Source: Azorhizobium caulinodans ORS 571
Lineage (GTDB): Bacteria > Pseudomonadota > Alphaproteobacteria > Rhizobiales > Xanthobacteraceae
Direction of reading: 5' to 3'
Assembly: GCF_000010525.1 (NCBI RefSeq)
Contig: NC_009937.1
Span: 2,299,501 to 2,363,500, forward strand
DNA length: 64,000 nt
Part shown: positions 37,037 through 45,747 of the stretch, one piece after another
Numbering within the stretch: position 1 is the stretch's first letter
Layout of the letters: each line of letters opens with the position of its first letter
Notes under the pieces: model-generated
The model's database searches: none
What the model was told of the DNA's origin: nothing
The model's input: only the letters and a program-made list of their open reading frames with translations
Made by a program: the position numbers and the translations under genes

Positions 37037-38701
37037 TCATCGCTTCGACAGCGCCGCCACGAGCGCGGGATCGCGCTCCAGGCCATCGAGCCAGCGCGGG
37101 TCGAGCTTGGGCACCGAGGAGAACAGGAGGCGCGTGTAGGGGTGATGCTCGACGGTGCCGATGCGGGACCGGGGCATCTCTTCGATCTTCTCGCCCGCAT
37201 ACATCACGGCCACGTCGTCACAGATCGCCTCCACCGTGGGCAGGTCGTGGCTGATGAAGATGTAGCTCAACCCGAGTTCCGCCTGAAGTTCACGCAGCAG
37301 GTCGAGGATCGCTGCCGCCACCACGGTATCGAGGGCGGACGTGATCTCGTCGCACAGGATGAGGCGTGGTTCGGCGGCGAGCGCACGGGCGAGGTTGACG
37401 CGTTGCTTCTGGCCGCCGGAGAGTTCCGGCGGACGGCGATGCTTCAGCGCGCGCGGCAGGTGGACCATGTCCAGCAGGCGGTCGATCCGCGCCTCGCGCT
37501 CCTGAGCCTTCATTGCGAAATAGAAGACCAGCGGCCGGGCGAGAATCTCCCCCACCGATTTGGCAGGATTGAGGGCCGTATCGGCGGACTGGAACACGAT
37601 CTGGATCTTGCGCAGCTCTTCGCGGGAGCGTTTTTTCGCCGAGCGGGAGAGCTGACGATCCTCGAACACGATGTCGCCGCCTGCCGGGGGCAGGATGCCG
37701 GCGATGGCGCGGGCGAGCGTGGACTTGCCGCAGCCGGACTCTCCGATGATGCCGAGGTTGCGGCCGGCCTCCAGTTTCAGGCTGACCGACTTCACCACCT
37801 GGATGGCGGGCAGGCCCGACCCGAGAATGGGGCCGTAGCCCGCCACGATGTTGCTGAGTTCGAGCAGGGGCTTGGGGGCCTCGTCCGCCTTCGTCCGCGG
37901 AAAGGGTTCGGCCCCCACCGGCCGGAAGGCCGCCAGAAGCTCGCGGGTGTAAGGGTGCTGCGGCGTCGACAGGATCGCGTCGGTCATCCCGATTTCCTGC
38001 ACCTCGCCGCCGCGCAGGACGACGATGCGCTGGGCAATCTGGGCGACCACGGCGAGATCGTGGGACACATAGACGCCCGCAATGTTCCGCTTCTGCATCA
38101 CCGCCTTGAAGGCGCGCAGCACCTCGATCTGCGTCGTCACATCGAGGGCGGTGGTGGGCTCGTCGAAGATGACCAGTTCGGGATCGCCGATGAGCGCCAT
38201 GGCCGCGGACAGGCGCTGCAACTGGCCGCCTGAAACCTGATGAGGGTAGCGGTCGCCGATGTTATCCGGATCGGGCAGGGAGAGTGCGCGGAAGAGGGCG
38301 ACGGCGCGCGTGCGCGCCTCCGCATCGCTCATCAGGTGGTGGATGCGCGCCACCTCGATCACCTGATCCATGATGCGCTGCGCCGGATTGAACGCCGCCG
38401 CCGCACTCTGCGGCACATAGGCGACCCTGGTCCCGCGGATGGCGGCCCGCTCGCGCTCGGAGAGCCGCGTCATGTCGGTGCCGCAGACGCGCACGCTGCC
38501 GCCGGTGATCCGGCAGCCGGCACGGGCATAGCCCATGAGGGTGAGCGCGATGGTGGTCTTGCCTGAGCCGCTTTCTCCGATGAGCGCGACGATCTCGCCG
38601 GGCGCGATCTCGAAGCTCACCCCCTTGATGATCTCGACGCGGCGGCCCGCATCGGTTGTGGCCTCGACTTTCAGATCGCGGATTTCGACAAGGTTCGTCA
38701 T
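37037..38701 (-). CDS. fused dual-ATPase of peptide-type ABC transporter, system 2
   Basis: A 554-aa protein joining DppD- and DppF-like ATPases. N-half: Walker A GESGSGKTT, Q-loop YVPQSAAAAFNP, signature VSGGQLQR, Walker [14 protein letters not shown]-half: Walker [10 protein letters not shown], signature LSGGQKQR, Walker B LILCDEITSALD (DEI in place of DEP). The C-terminal Cys-rich extension of the separate subunits is missing. The ATG at 38701 overlaps the permease stop as TGATG; a GTG one codon earlier is an alternative. It powers the system 2 importer. Confidence 0.92.
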   Translation of the reverse strand: MTNLVEIRDLKVEATTDAGRRVEIIKGVSFEIAPGEIVALIGESGSGKTTIALTLMGYARAGCRITGGSVRVCGTDMTRLSERERAAIRGTRVAYVPQSAAAAFNPAQRIMDQVIEVARIHHLMSDAEARTRAVALFRALSLPDPDNIGDRYPHQVSGGQLQRLSAAMALIGDPELVIFDEPTTALDVTTQIEVLRAFKAVMQKRNIAGVYVSHDLAVVAQIAQRIVVLRGGEVQEIGMTDAILSTPQHPYTRELLAAFRPVGAEPFPRTKADEAPKPLLELSNIVAGYGPILGSGLPAIQVVKSVSLKLEAGRNLGIIGESGCGKSTLARAIAGILPPAGGDIVFEDRQLSRSAKKRSREELRKIQIVFQSADTALNPAKSVGEILARPLVFYFAMKAQEREARIDRLLDMVHLPRALKHRRPPELSGGQKQRVNLARALAAEPRLILCDEITSALDTVVAAAILDLLRELQAELGLSYIFISHDLPTVEAICDDVAVMYAGEKIEEMPRSRIGTVEHHPYTRLLFSSVPKLDPRWLDGLERDPALVAALSKR

Positions 38702-39543
38702 CACGCGCTCCGGTCCCGGATCTTGCGGGGCAGGTTGTCGATCAGCAGGTTGACGCTGATGGTGAGGCTGGCGATGGCGAGCGAGGGGAAGATCACGGCC
38801 GGAGCGCCGAAGGCGAGGCCCGAGATGTTCTCGCGGACCAGCGCACCCCAGTCCGCATTGGGCGGCTGCACGCCGAGGCCGAGGAAGGAAAGGCCGGAGA
38901 GCAGCAGCACGATGAAGACGAAGCGCAGGCCCACGTCCGCGAACACCGGCCCCACGATGTTGGGCAGGATTTCCGAGCCGATGAGGTAGGCAACGCCCTC
39001 GCCGCGGGTGCGGGCGACGGTGACGAAATCCATCGTGTTGATGTTTACGGCCAGCGCACGCGCGAAGCGGTAGGAACCGGGCGTGTAGATGATGGCCAGC
39101 GTCCCGATCAGCACCGGGATGGACGAGCCGATGCCCGCCACAACCACGAGCCCGAAGAGCTTGCTCGGAATGGAGCTCAGGGCGTCCAGAAAGCGGCTCA
39201 GAATGCTGTCGAACCAGCCGCCGATCACGGCGGCGGTCATGCCGAGCGTCACGCCTGTGCAGCAGGCGATGGCGACTGCCGCAAGCGACAGGCCGACCGT
39301 ATAGCGCGACCCGGCGATGATGCGGGATAACATGTCGCGCCCGAGATAATCCGTGCCCATCCAGAATTTGGCGCTGACCGGGCCGAAATAGTCGAAATCG
39401 ACGATATCGCCGATGGCGTACGGCGTCAGGCGGGGGGCGAAGATGGCCACAACCAGCCAGAACAGGATCACAAGGAATGCGCCGATGCCGACGGGGCTGA
39501 TCTGGTAGCCCACGCGGGGCAGGGTGAGGAGGCGCGTGCTCAT
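38701..39543 (-). CDS. peptide-type ABC transporter permease (DppC-like), system 2
   Basis: A 280-aa inner-membrane permease with an N-terminal helix and a BPD_transp_1 domain; FWMGTDYLGRDMLSRIIAGS is the DppC-type loop. The ATG at 39543 overlaps the DppB-like stop by 4 nt and its own stop overlaps the ATPase start by 1 nt. The open frame to 40116 upstream runs through dppB in another frame and is rejected as coding. Confidence 0.91.
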   Translation of the reverse strand: MSTRLLTLPRVGYQISPVGIGAFLVILFWLVVAIFAPRLTPYAIGDIVDFDYFGPVSAKFWMGTDYLGRDMLSRIIAGSRYTVGLSLAAVAIACCTGVTLGMTAAVIGGWFDSILSRFLDALSSIPSKLFGLVVVAGIGSSIPVLIGTLAIIYTPGSYRFARALAVNINTMDFVTVARTRGEGVAYLIGSEILPNIVGPVFADVGLRFVFIVLLLSGLSFLGLGVQPPNADWGALVRENISGLAFGAPAVIFPSLAIASLTISVNLLIDNLPRKIRDRSA

Positions 39544-40493
39544 CGGCGCAGCCTCGGGTTGGACAGGATGGCGATCATGTCTGCGAGGGTGATCAGGGCG
39601 AGATAGACCACGCAGAAGATCATCGCACAGCTCTGGATCAGAGGCAGGTCGCGAGTGGAGACAGCGTCCACCATCAGCTTCGCGATGCCCGGATAGTTGA
39701 AGATGGTCTCCACGATGATGACACCGCCCAGCAGGTAGGAGAGGGAGAGGGCCACGGCATTGGCGATGGGCCCGATGGCGTTGGGCAAGGCGTGGCGCAG
39801 CACCATGCGGGGGCGAGAGGCGCCCTTCAGCAGCGCCATCTCCACATAGGGCGTGTTCAGTGTCTCGATCACCGCCGCGCGCGTCATGCGGATCATCTGC
39901 GCGGAGATCACGCAGCTCAGGGTGATGATGGGCATGGCGAGGGCCCGGAGCAGCTGGAGAAACGTCAGGCTGTCGCTGGTGAAGGACAGGGCCGGCAGCC
40001 ATTTCAGATAGACGGCGAAGATGAGGACGGCGGATGTCGCCACCATGAACTCCGGGACGGAAATGACGGCGATGGTGAGGACCGTCACCGTGCGGTCGAA
40101 CAGCGAGCCGCGCCACATGGCCGAGAGGATGCCGAGTGTGAGCGCCACCGGCACGGAGAACAGCGTGGTGGCGCCGGCGAGTTTCAGGGAGCTGAGCAGG
40201 CGCGTGCCGATCAGGTCCTTTACGGGCATGTTGTTGGCGTAGGATCGGCCAAGATCGCCCGTCAGCAGGCCAGCGAGCCAGTGGAGAAAGCGCAGGATCG
40301 CCGGGTCATTGAGATGCATGGCCGCGCGCAGGCCCGCTACGGCTTCCGGCGTCGCCGACTGCCCGAGCAGCACCTCCGCCACGTCGCCGGGCAGAACCTC
40401 CGTGGCCGCGAACACCGTGAAGGCCACGATAAGGAGCGTGACCGCGGCGATCAGCAGGCGGCCGCCCAGAAGGGACAGGACATAGCTGTTCAT
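39540..40493 (-). CDS. peptide-type ABC transporter permease (DppB-like), system 2
   Basis: A 317-aa permease with six helices. The N-terminal LLIVAFTVFAATEVLPGDVA and GLLTGDLGRSYANNMPV segments and the EAA-loop region (YVEMALLKGASRPRMVLRHA) are DppB/OppB features. The ATG at 40493 (MNSYVLSLL) has GGGAG upstream. It is 74 bp after the binding-protein gene, with a GC-rich hairpin in the gap. Confidence 0.91.
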   Translation of the reverse strand: MNSYVLSLLGGRLLIAAVTLLIVAFTVFAATEVLPGDVAEVLLGQSATPEAVAGLRAAMHLNDPAILRFLHWLAGLLTGDLGRSYANNMPVKDLIGTRLLSSLKLAGATTLFSVPVALTLGILSAMWRGSLFDRTVTVLTIAVISVPEFMVATSAVLIFAVYLKWLPALSFTSDSLTFLQLLRALAMPIITLSCVISAQMIRMTRAAVIETLNTPYVEMALLKGASRPRMVLRHALPNAIGPIANAVALSLSYLLGGVIIVETIFNYPGIAKLMVDAVSTRDLPLIQSCAMIFCVVYLALITLADMIAILSNPRLRR

Positions 40494-40532
40494 TGGCGCT
40501 CCCGCGCGAGGATGACGGATCACCGGGCGGCC

Positions 40533-40559
40533 CCGGCGAGGCCTGAAGCGGCCTGCCGG
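40533..40559 (-). repeat. GC-rich hairpin between binding-protein and permease genes, system 2
   Basis: CCGGC-(G)-AGGCC (40533-40543) pairs with GGCCTGCCGG (40550-40559): 10 bp with one bulged G and a 6-nt loop. No T-tract. It probably sets a high binding-protein to permease ratio by protecting the upstream message or attenuating transcription. Confidence 0.55.
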
Positions 40560-40567
40560 CTTTGCGG

Positions 40568-42184
40568 TCAGGATGCGAGCCAGACGTACTCGGCGAAGGC
40601 GTAGCCCATCATGCCACCCAGCGGATTGGGCTCGAGGCCCTTCAGCTTGGAGGAATGGGCGTCCACATTGGAGATGAAGACCGGGATGGCCGTGCCCGCC
40701 TCCTCCGCAATCATCACCTGCATTTCGCCATAGATCTGCTTGCGCCTGGCCTGATCGAGCGAGCCGCGTGCCTCAAGCAGCAGCCGGTCGAACTTCTCCG
40801 ACTTGTACTGGCTCTCGTTCCACGGGGCGCTTGAGGCATAGAGCAGCGAGAAGAGGATGTCGGGCGTGGGGCGCGGATTGATGTTGCCGAAGTGCATGGG
40901 CGCCTTCAGCCAGTAGTTGGACCAGTAGCCGTCCGACGGCACGCGCTTGATGTCGAAGTTCATGCCGATGCCCTGGCCGGCCTGCTGCAGCACCATGGCC
41001 ATGTCGATGGCCGAGTTCGCCGCTTCGGACGTCACCACGGGAATGGGCTGGCCGAGCACGCCGGCCTTCTGGAACAGCGCCTTCGCCTTCTGCGGATCGA
41101 AGGGCTTCGGTTTCAGTTCGGCATTGTAATACATGTTGGAGGGGGGGATCGGCTGGTCGTTGGCGATCTCCGCCAGGCCCCGCAGGGCGGACTTCTGGAT
41201 CTGCTCGCGATTGAGCAGATATTTCACGCCCTCCACGAAGTCCTTCTTGTCGCCGGGCGACATGTCGAGGCGCATGTTGAGGTCGGTGTAGTTGCCGGAG
41301 GTGGTGCGCGACAGCAGCACGCCGGGCTGGCTTTCCACCAGGCGCATGGAGCGCGGATTGATCGCGGCGGCGAGCTGGATGTCGCCGGACAGCAGCGCAT
41401 TCACGCGCGCCGCATCGTCCGAAATGGCAAAGAACTCGAAGGAATCGAGGTGCGGATAGCCGCTCTTCCAGTAGTTCTTGTTCTTCAGTCCGATGGAGCG
41501 CACGCCGGGCTCGAAGGTCTCGCAGACGAAGGCTCCGGTGCCGTTGGCCTTGGCGAAGGTGGTGGTGCCTTCGGCAATGATCATGAAATGATGCATGCCG
41601 AGGATGGTGGGCAGGTCGCCATTTGGATTGGCGAGAGTGATCTCCACCGTGGACGGGTCCACGGCCTTGATCTCGCTCATCTGCTTGGCGATGGAGTTCA
41701 CCTTCGAGCCGACCGCCGGATCGAGGTGACGCTTCAGTGAATAGACCACGTCGGCCGAGGTCAGCGTCTTGCCGTCGTGGAACGTGACGCCCTTGCGCAG
41801 CTTGACGGTCCAGACCTTGGCGTCGCCGCTCTCGACGCTCTCGGCCAGTTCCATGCGCACGGCGCCGCCTTTGTCGATGAAGGTCAGGCGGTTGTAGAAG
41901 GCGCAGCAGCGCACATAGTCGGTCGACAGCGAGGCTTTCGCCGGATCGAGCGTGTCGGCCGTGGAGGCGGACCAGCCGGCAGCCTTCAGATTGCCGCCGG
42001 AGACCGGCGTCTGCGCCACGGCATCCGTGGCACGGGCAATGAGGCCAGAGCCGAAAGCGGTGGAGGCGATGCCGCCGGCCAGCAGCATGCGCATGAGATC
42101 GCGGCGCGAAGCGCCCCGGCGGATGGCGCTCTCAACCATGGCGTCGTCGGCACGGGTCCAGTTGGAAACGGTCTTGTCGGTCAC
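40568..42184 (-). CDS. ABC transporter substrate-binding protein, family 5, system 2
   Basis: A 538-aa SBP_bac_5 protein. The GTG at 42184 follows AAGGGGAT and is preferred to upstream ATGs in unconserved sequence. An N-region of about 25 residues precedes a twin-arginine stretch (GASRRDLMRMLLAGGIASTA), with cleavage near AVAQT, so Tat export is likely. VWTVKLRKGVTFHDGKTLTS is the family motif. It lies in one minus-strand set with a HAD hydrolase upstream and the permeases and fused ATPase downstream. Ligand unknown; the surrounding aminotransferase and amine oxidoreductases suggest an amine or amino-acid derivative. Confidence 0.9.
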   Translation of the reverse strand: MTDKTVSNWTRADDAMVESAIRRGASRRDLMRMLLAGGIASTAFGSGLIARATDAVAQTPVSGGNLKAAGWSASTADTLDPAKASLSTDYVRCCAFYNRLTFIDKGGAVRMELAESVESGDAKVWTVKLRKGVTFHDGKTLTSADVVYSLKRHLDPAVGSKVNSIAKQMSEIKAVDPSTVEITLANPNGDLPTILGMHHFMIIAEGTTTFAKANGTGAFVCETFEPGVRSIGLKNKNYWKSGYPHLDSFEFFAISDDAARVNALLSGDIQLAAAINPRSMRLVESQPGVLLSRTTSGNYTDLNMRLDMSPGDKKDFVEGVKYLLNREQIQKSALRGLAEIANDQPIPPSNMYYNAELKPKPFDPQKAKALFQKAGVLGQPIPVVTSEAANSAIDMAMVLQQAGQGIGMNFDIKRVPSDGYWSNYWLKAPMHFGNINPRPTPDILFSLLYASSAPWNESQYKSEKFDRLLLEARGSLDQARRKQIYGEMQVMIAEEAGTAIPVFISNVDAHSSKLKGLEPNPLGGMMGYAFAEYVWLAS

Positions 42185-42267
42185 GAGGATCCCCTTTTTT
42201 GTCTCTCGTTGACAGGCCCGGCGGGGAGGGAAGGTCAGCTCCCCGGCCGTCTTCTCGAACGCACCCG

Positions 42268-42984
42268 TTACGCTGCGTGCCGCGCCTCCACCGCGTCCGC
42301 GAGTTCGGCCATGGACGTGAAGTGGTAGTCCGGCGTGGTGAATTGCGACGGCGCGATGGTGCCGCCATAGCCCGGCTGTGCGTGGCGGCGCTGGATCCAG
42401 CAATTGGTCAGGCCAAGCTGCCGGGAGACACCGATGTCGTGATACTGGCTCTGGGCCACGTGAAGGACGTCGTCCTTCGCGCCGCCATCGGCTTCCACGA
42501 ACGAGAACACCTGTTCGAAGAAGGCCGGGTCAGGCTTTTCCGTCCCCGTGTCGTCCGTCGTGAAGGCGGCATAGAACGGGTTGCCCAGTGCGTTGGAAAA
42601 ATGCTCGTAGGCCCAGCGCTGCGCATTGGTCATCGCAATCAGCTTATAGCGCTTTGCGAGCCGCTCCAGCGCTTCCGCGCTATCGGGAAAGGCCGTCCAG
42701 CCCGGCACGGCGGCGCGCAGGCGGGCGCCGTAGGCCGCATCCGACGGCAGGCCGAGCTTCGGCGCGATCACGCCATAGACGCGCGTCAGGTCGTCCGGGA
42801 AGCGCAGCGCGTCGGGCATGTAGCGGGCGTCCCGGTAGAGCGCGAGCGCTGCTTCCGGATCGAAGGGCACGCCATGCTCCGCGGCGATGGCCGCCAACGG
42901 CGCCGTAAGGCCGGCCTCGAAGTCGATCAGCGTGCCGACCACGTCGAAGGTGAGATATTTGAAGGTGGATAAGCTCCTGGCCAC
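42268..42984 (-). CDS. HAD-family hydrolase (haloacid dehalogenase type II-like), copy A
   Basis: A 238-aa HAD hydrolase. Motif I is LTFDVVGTLIDF (nucleophile Asp), motif II is IAMTNAQRW, and KPDPAFFEQV supplies the Lys; the size and insertion pattern suit the L-2-haloacid dehalogenase branch, many members of which are phosphatases of unknown substrate. The start is uncertain: GTG 42984 (taken, with AGGGGA upstream) or ATG 43017. It sits 83 bp before the system 2 binding-protein gene. A second HAD of this branch lies at 45748-46416. Confidence 0.82.
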   Translation of the reverse strand: MARSLSTFKYLTFDVVGTLIDFEAGLTAPLAAIAAEHGVPFDPEAALALYRDARYMPDALRFPDDLTRVYGVIAPKLGLPSDAAYGARLRAAVPGWTAFPDSAEALERLAKRYKLIAMTNAQRWAYEHFSNALGNPFYAAFTTDDTGTEKPDPAFFEQVFSFVEADGGAKDDVLHVAQSQYHDIGVSRQLGLTNCWIQRRHAQPGYGGTIAPSQFTTPDYHFTSMAELADAVEARHAA

Positions 42985-43134
42985 AGACCTGTCCCCTCTG
43001 GGCGCCCGCCGGCGCATTGACGATGTCGCGGCCGAGGCCGGTTCCGAACGGTGCCGAGGCTGCTTTCGCCTCGTGGATGGGTGTCAGCCTTCAGTGTTGC
43101 CAAGTGTGCAGCGCGGGATCGGCTGAAACGCGGG

Positions 43135-43173
43135 CGGCGGGCGGCAGAATCTTCTGAAATCAGCCGCCCGCCG
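43135..43173 (-). terminator. terminator-like hairpin after the aminotransferase gene
   Basis: CGGCGGGCGGC (43135-43145) pairs perfectly with GCCGCCCGCCG (43163-43173): an 11-bp stem with a 17-nt loop, 17 bp downstream of the aminotransferase stop. No clear T-tract, so termination is probable but not certain. Confidence 0.6.
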
Positions 43174-43189
43174 GAATGTCGGTTCCCGC

Positions 43190-44563
43190 TCAGGCCATGG
43201 CGGCGCGGACGTCCGGGTCTTCCAGGGTCTGGTCCAGCGTCATGCGGGTGCGCTCGATGATGCCGTCGATGTCGGCGTCGGTGCAGCAGAGCGGCGGCGC
43301 ATAGCCGAGGATGCCGGTGGCGAAGGCACGGATGACAAGGCCATTGTCCCACGCGCGGTCGAAGATGCGGTGGGAGGGGTCGGCGGCCGCCGGCAGCGGT
43401 GTCTTGCGGGCCTTGTCGGTGACGAGCTCGATGGCGGCCAGCATGCCGCGCCCGCGCACGTCGCCCACCAGCGGATGGTCGGAGAGGCTCCGGAGCCCCG
43501 CCATCAGTCGCGCGCCGGCCCTGCGGCCGTTCTCCAGCAGTCCCGCCTCGTAGAGCCGCAGCACCTCGAGGCCGACCGCCGCGCTGACCGGATGGGCGGA
43601 ATAGGTGTAGCCGTGGCCGACGGCTGACTCGCCGGCGCCGTCGGCGATGGTGTTGTAGACGTGATCGGACAGGAACACCGCGCCCATGGGCACATAACCC
43701 GAGGTGAGCCCCTTGGCGGTGGTCATGAGGTCGGGAACGATCCCCTCGTCCGTGCAGGCGAAAAGGGGGCCGGTGCGCCCGAAGCCGGTGATGACCTCGT
43801 CGGCCACGAAGAGGATGTCGAGTTCGCGGCAGACCTCCCGCATGGCCTTCATCCAGCCGTCCGGCGGCACGAGAACGCCGCCGGACCCCTGGATGGGCTC
43901 GGCATAGAAGGCGGCGACGCGATCCGGCCCGATCTCCTCCACCTTCGCTCGAAGCGCGGCCACCGAGGCGGCGATGATCGCTGCGGGGTCGCTCCCTACC
44001 GGATTACGATAGGCATAGTGGGACGGAATTTTATGCTGCCAGTCGAAGGGCAGGCCGAAGCCGGCGTGGAACAGTGGCAGAGCGGTGAGGCCGGCGCCTA
44101 CGGTCGAGGAGCCATGATAGCCGCTCGCCAGCGAGATGAACTGGTCCTTCTGCGGCGTGCCGCGCGCGTGCTGATAATAGCGGACGAAGCGGACGGTGGA
44201 ATCCACGGCGTCCGAACCACCGAGCGTGAAATAGACGTGGTTGAGATCGCCCGGCGCGCGGTCCGCCAGTTCCGCCGCGAGGCGAATGGCGCTTTCCGAT
44301 CCGAGGCTGAAATAGCCGGTGGCATAGGGCAGTTCGCGCATCTGCTTGGCCGCCGCCTCGACAATGCTCTCGACGCCGTAGCCCGCATTCACGCACCACA
44401 GTCCGGCGAAGCCGTCGATCATGCTGTGGCCCGTGGCATCGGTGACGATGGCGCCCTTGGCGGATTTGAGCACCCGGACGCCCGCCCGCTCGTGGCCGCG
44501 ATACGAGGCGACCGGATGCACCAGATGGGCGCGGTCGAGTTCAACGAGGGAATTGCTGGTCAT
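43190..44563 (-). CDS. class III aminotransferase (omega-amino acid/amine:pyruvate type)
   Basis: A 457-aa PLP aminotransferase with internal-aldimine Lys284 (MTTAKGLTSGYVPMGAV), the Asp of FVADEVITGFGRTG, and FAGLWCVNAGYG near the N-terminus, a pattern shared by amine- and beta-alanine:pyruvate aminotransferases such as SpuC. It should transfer amino groups from terminal amines (putrescine, beta-alanine, GABA-like compounds) to pyruvate. AAGGAGAAG precedes the ATG. It is 12 bp after a GNAT gene on the same strand. With nearby aldehyde dehydrogenases it fits an amine to aldehyde to acid route. Confidence 0.9.
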   Translation of the reverse strand: MTSNSLVELDRAHLVHPVASYRGHERAGVRVLKSAKGAIVTDATGHSMIDGFAGLWCVNAGYGVESIVEAAAKQMRELPYATGYFSLGSESAIRLAAELADRAPGDLNHVYFTLGGSDAVDSTVRFVRYYQHARGTPQKDQFISLASGYHGSSTVGAGLTALPLFHAGFGLPFDWQHKIPSHYAYRNPVGSDPAAIIAASVAALRAKVEEIGPDRVAAFYAEPIQGSGGVLVPPDGWMKAMREVCRELDILFVADEVITGFGRTGPLFACTDEGIVPDLMTTAKGLTSGYVPMGAVFLSDHVYNTIADGAGESAVGHGYTYSAHPVSAAVGLEVLRLYEAGLLENGRRAGARLMAGLRSLSDHPLVGDVRGRGMLAAIELVTDKARKTPLPAAADPSHRIFDRAWDNGLVIRAFATGILGYAPPLCCTDADIDGIIERTRMTLDQTLEDPDVRAAMA

Positions 44564-44575
44564 CAGGCTTCTCCT

Positions 44576-45418
44576 TCAACCAAGGGCCTGGCTGGCGAGG
44601 GCAAACGTGCGGACGCCATCGACGGGCGCCGCCGAGCGGGCATTGCGGATCATCGGCGTGCCGCCGCCGACACGGGCAAGGCCATGGTGAGCGAGAAAAG
44701 CGCCGATGCCCTCCACATCTGGCGTATCCACCCGCAGGAAGCGCCCCGGTCGGGTGGCCATGAGGAAGGCGATCAACTGTTCGGCCTCGGTGCGGCTCGG
44801 CGCCACGACCGGGCCGGCCACATCGCCCCGGCCGAAGGGGCGGAGGACGGCAAAGCCACGCGGCCCATCGGCACCGCGCAGCACGGCGACTTCGCCGATC
44901 GCGGCAAGGGCATGGAGGAGTTGCGTCCGGTCCATTCCGCAGGCGGCGCGATCGAGCGCGATCAGGGCCTCGATCTCGTCCGGGTTGGCCCAGGTCACGG
45001 CCGCGGGCGCGGGCGGCAGGCGATCGGCAAGAACCCCCTGGTGCTGGGCGATCTCACCGACGGCCCGGAAGCCGAGCTTCTCATAGAGCGGCAGGCCCTC
45101 CAGCGTCGCCACAAGCCGGCACTCGCGCGCTCCAGCGCTATCGAGCGCGGCATCCATGAGCCGCCGCCCGAGGCCGCGCCCCCGCATGCGGGCGGAGACG
45201 ATCACCATGTTGATGGTCGCCGCGTCCGCGCCATAGGGCGTCATCAGGGCCGTGCCGACGAGTTCACCATCTTCGACCGCCGCAAAGCCACGGCTGAGTG
45301 CGAGCATGAAGGCCCAGTCTTCCCGCCGGTGCGGCCAGGCGGTCTCGCGGGAGAGGGCGGTGGCGCCATCGAGGTGCGCGGGTGACAGGTTGGTGGGGGC
45401 AAGGGTCGATGAAGCCAT
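44576..45418 (-). CDS. two-domain GNAT-family N-acetyltransferase, copy A
   Basis: A 280-aa protein: an N-terminal GNAT domain with the acetyl-CoA loop RMRGRGLGRRL (about 78-88) and LPLYEKLGF, then a second GNAT-like domain (about 145-275) resembling the Acetyltransf_18/YitH module. It is a clear paralogue of the protein at 52295-53179: both share WPHR-EDW near residue 30, the GFLRVDT-like strand (GRFLRVDTPDVEG) and the C-terminal VRTFALASQALG. It precedes the aminotransferase gene by 12 bp. Possible roles are acetylation of an amine intermediate or detoxification. The substrate is unknown. Confidence 0.82.
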   Translation of the reverse strand: MASSTLAPTNLSPAHLDGATALSRETAWPHRREDWAFMLALSRGFAAVEDGELVGTALMTPYGADAATINMVIVSARMRGRGLGRRLMDAALDSAGARECRLVATLEGLPLYEKLGFRAVGEIAQHQGVLADRLPPAPAAVTWANPDEIEALIALDRAACGMDRTQLLHALAAIGEVAVLRGADGPRGFAVLRPFGRGDVAGPVVAPSRTEAEQLIAFLMATRPGRFLRVDTPDVEGIGAFLAHHGLARVGGGTPMIRNARSAAPVDGVRTFALASQALG

Positions 45419-45747
45419 GTCTGGTCCGGGAATGGGGTTCCGGTGTCCCCAGAGCCTAGCGCGCCCAGTTCAGGCGGTTCCGCTCGACTGATGCCGATGG
45501 GCGACACGATCCGCCGTCGCTCGCCATGCCCGCCGCATCTTATGCCGCGGCCGGCGAGGAGGGGCTGGGAGATGGGGCGCCGGCCGGCCCTCCTGCGCCC
45601 CGGTCGCGCAACTCTCTACCGGGCATCCGTCGAGATACGGAACATTCTGCTTCGCCGGCTTGCGGATTGCGGTGAAGCGGCTGGCGGGGCGCTCCTATGC
45701 TGGCTGTGTCTTCAGCCCACCGGGCACCTTTCAAGGACGAAACCGGC
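45419..45747. other. divergent intergenic region (GNAT copy A / HAD copy B)
   Basis: A 329-bp gap between divergent transcription units. It contains an imperfect G/C-rich inverted repeat around 45557-45595 (AGGAGGGGC against GGCCCTCCT, 8 of 9 pairs). I see no convincing gene or consensus promoter; open frames through it have no initiation signals. Confidence 0.3.

Noticed and set aside
42268-42984. Calling HAD copies A and B true haloacid dehalogenases
   Set aside because: The branch contains phosphatases and uncharacterised members. No halogenated-compound genes are nearby, so only the family is named.
45557-45595. GC-rich imperfect inverted repeat in the 45.4-45.7 kb gap
   Set aside because: Imperfect, and no T-tract; such repeats are frequent at this GC content, so no regulatory call was made.
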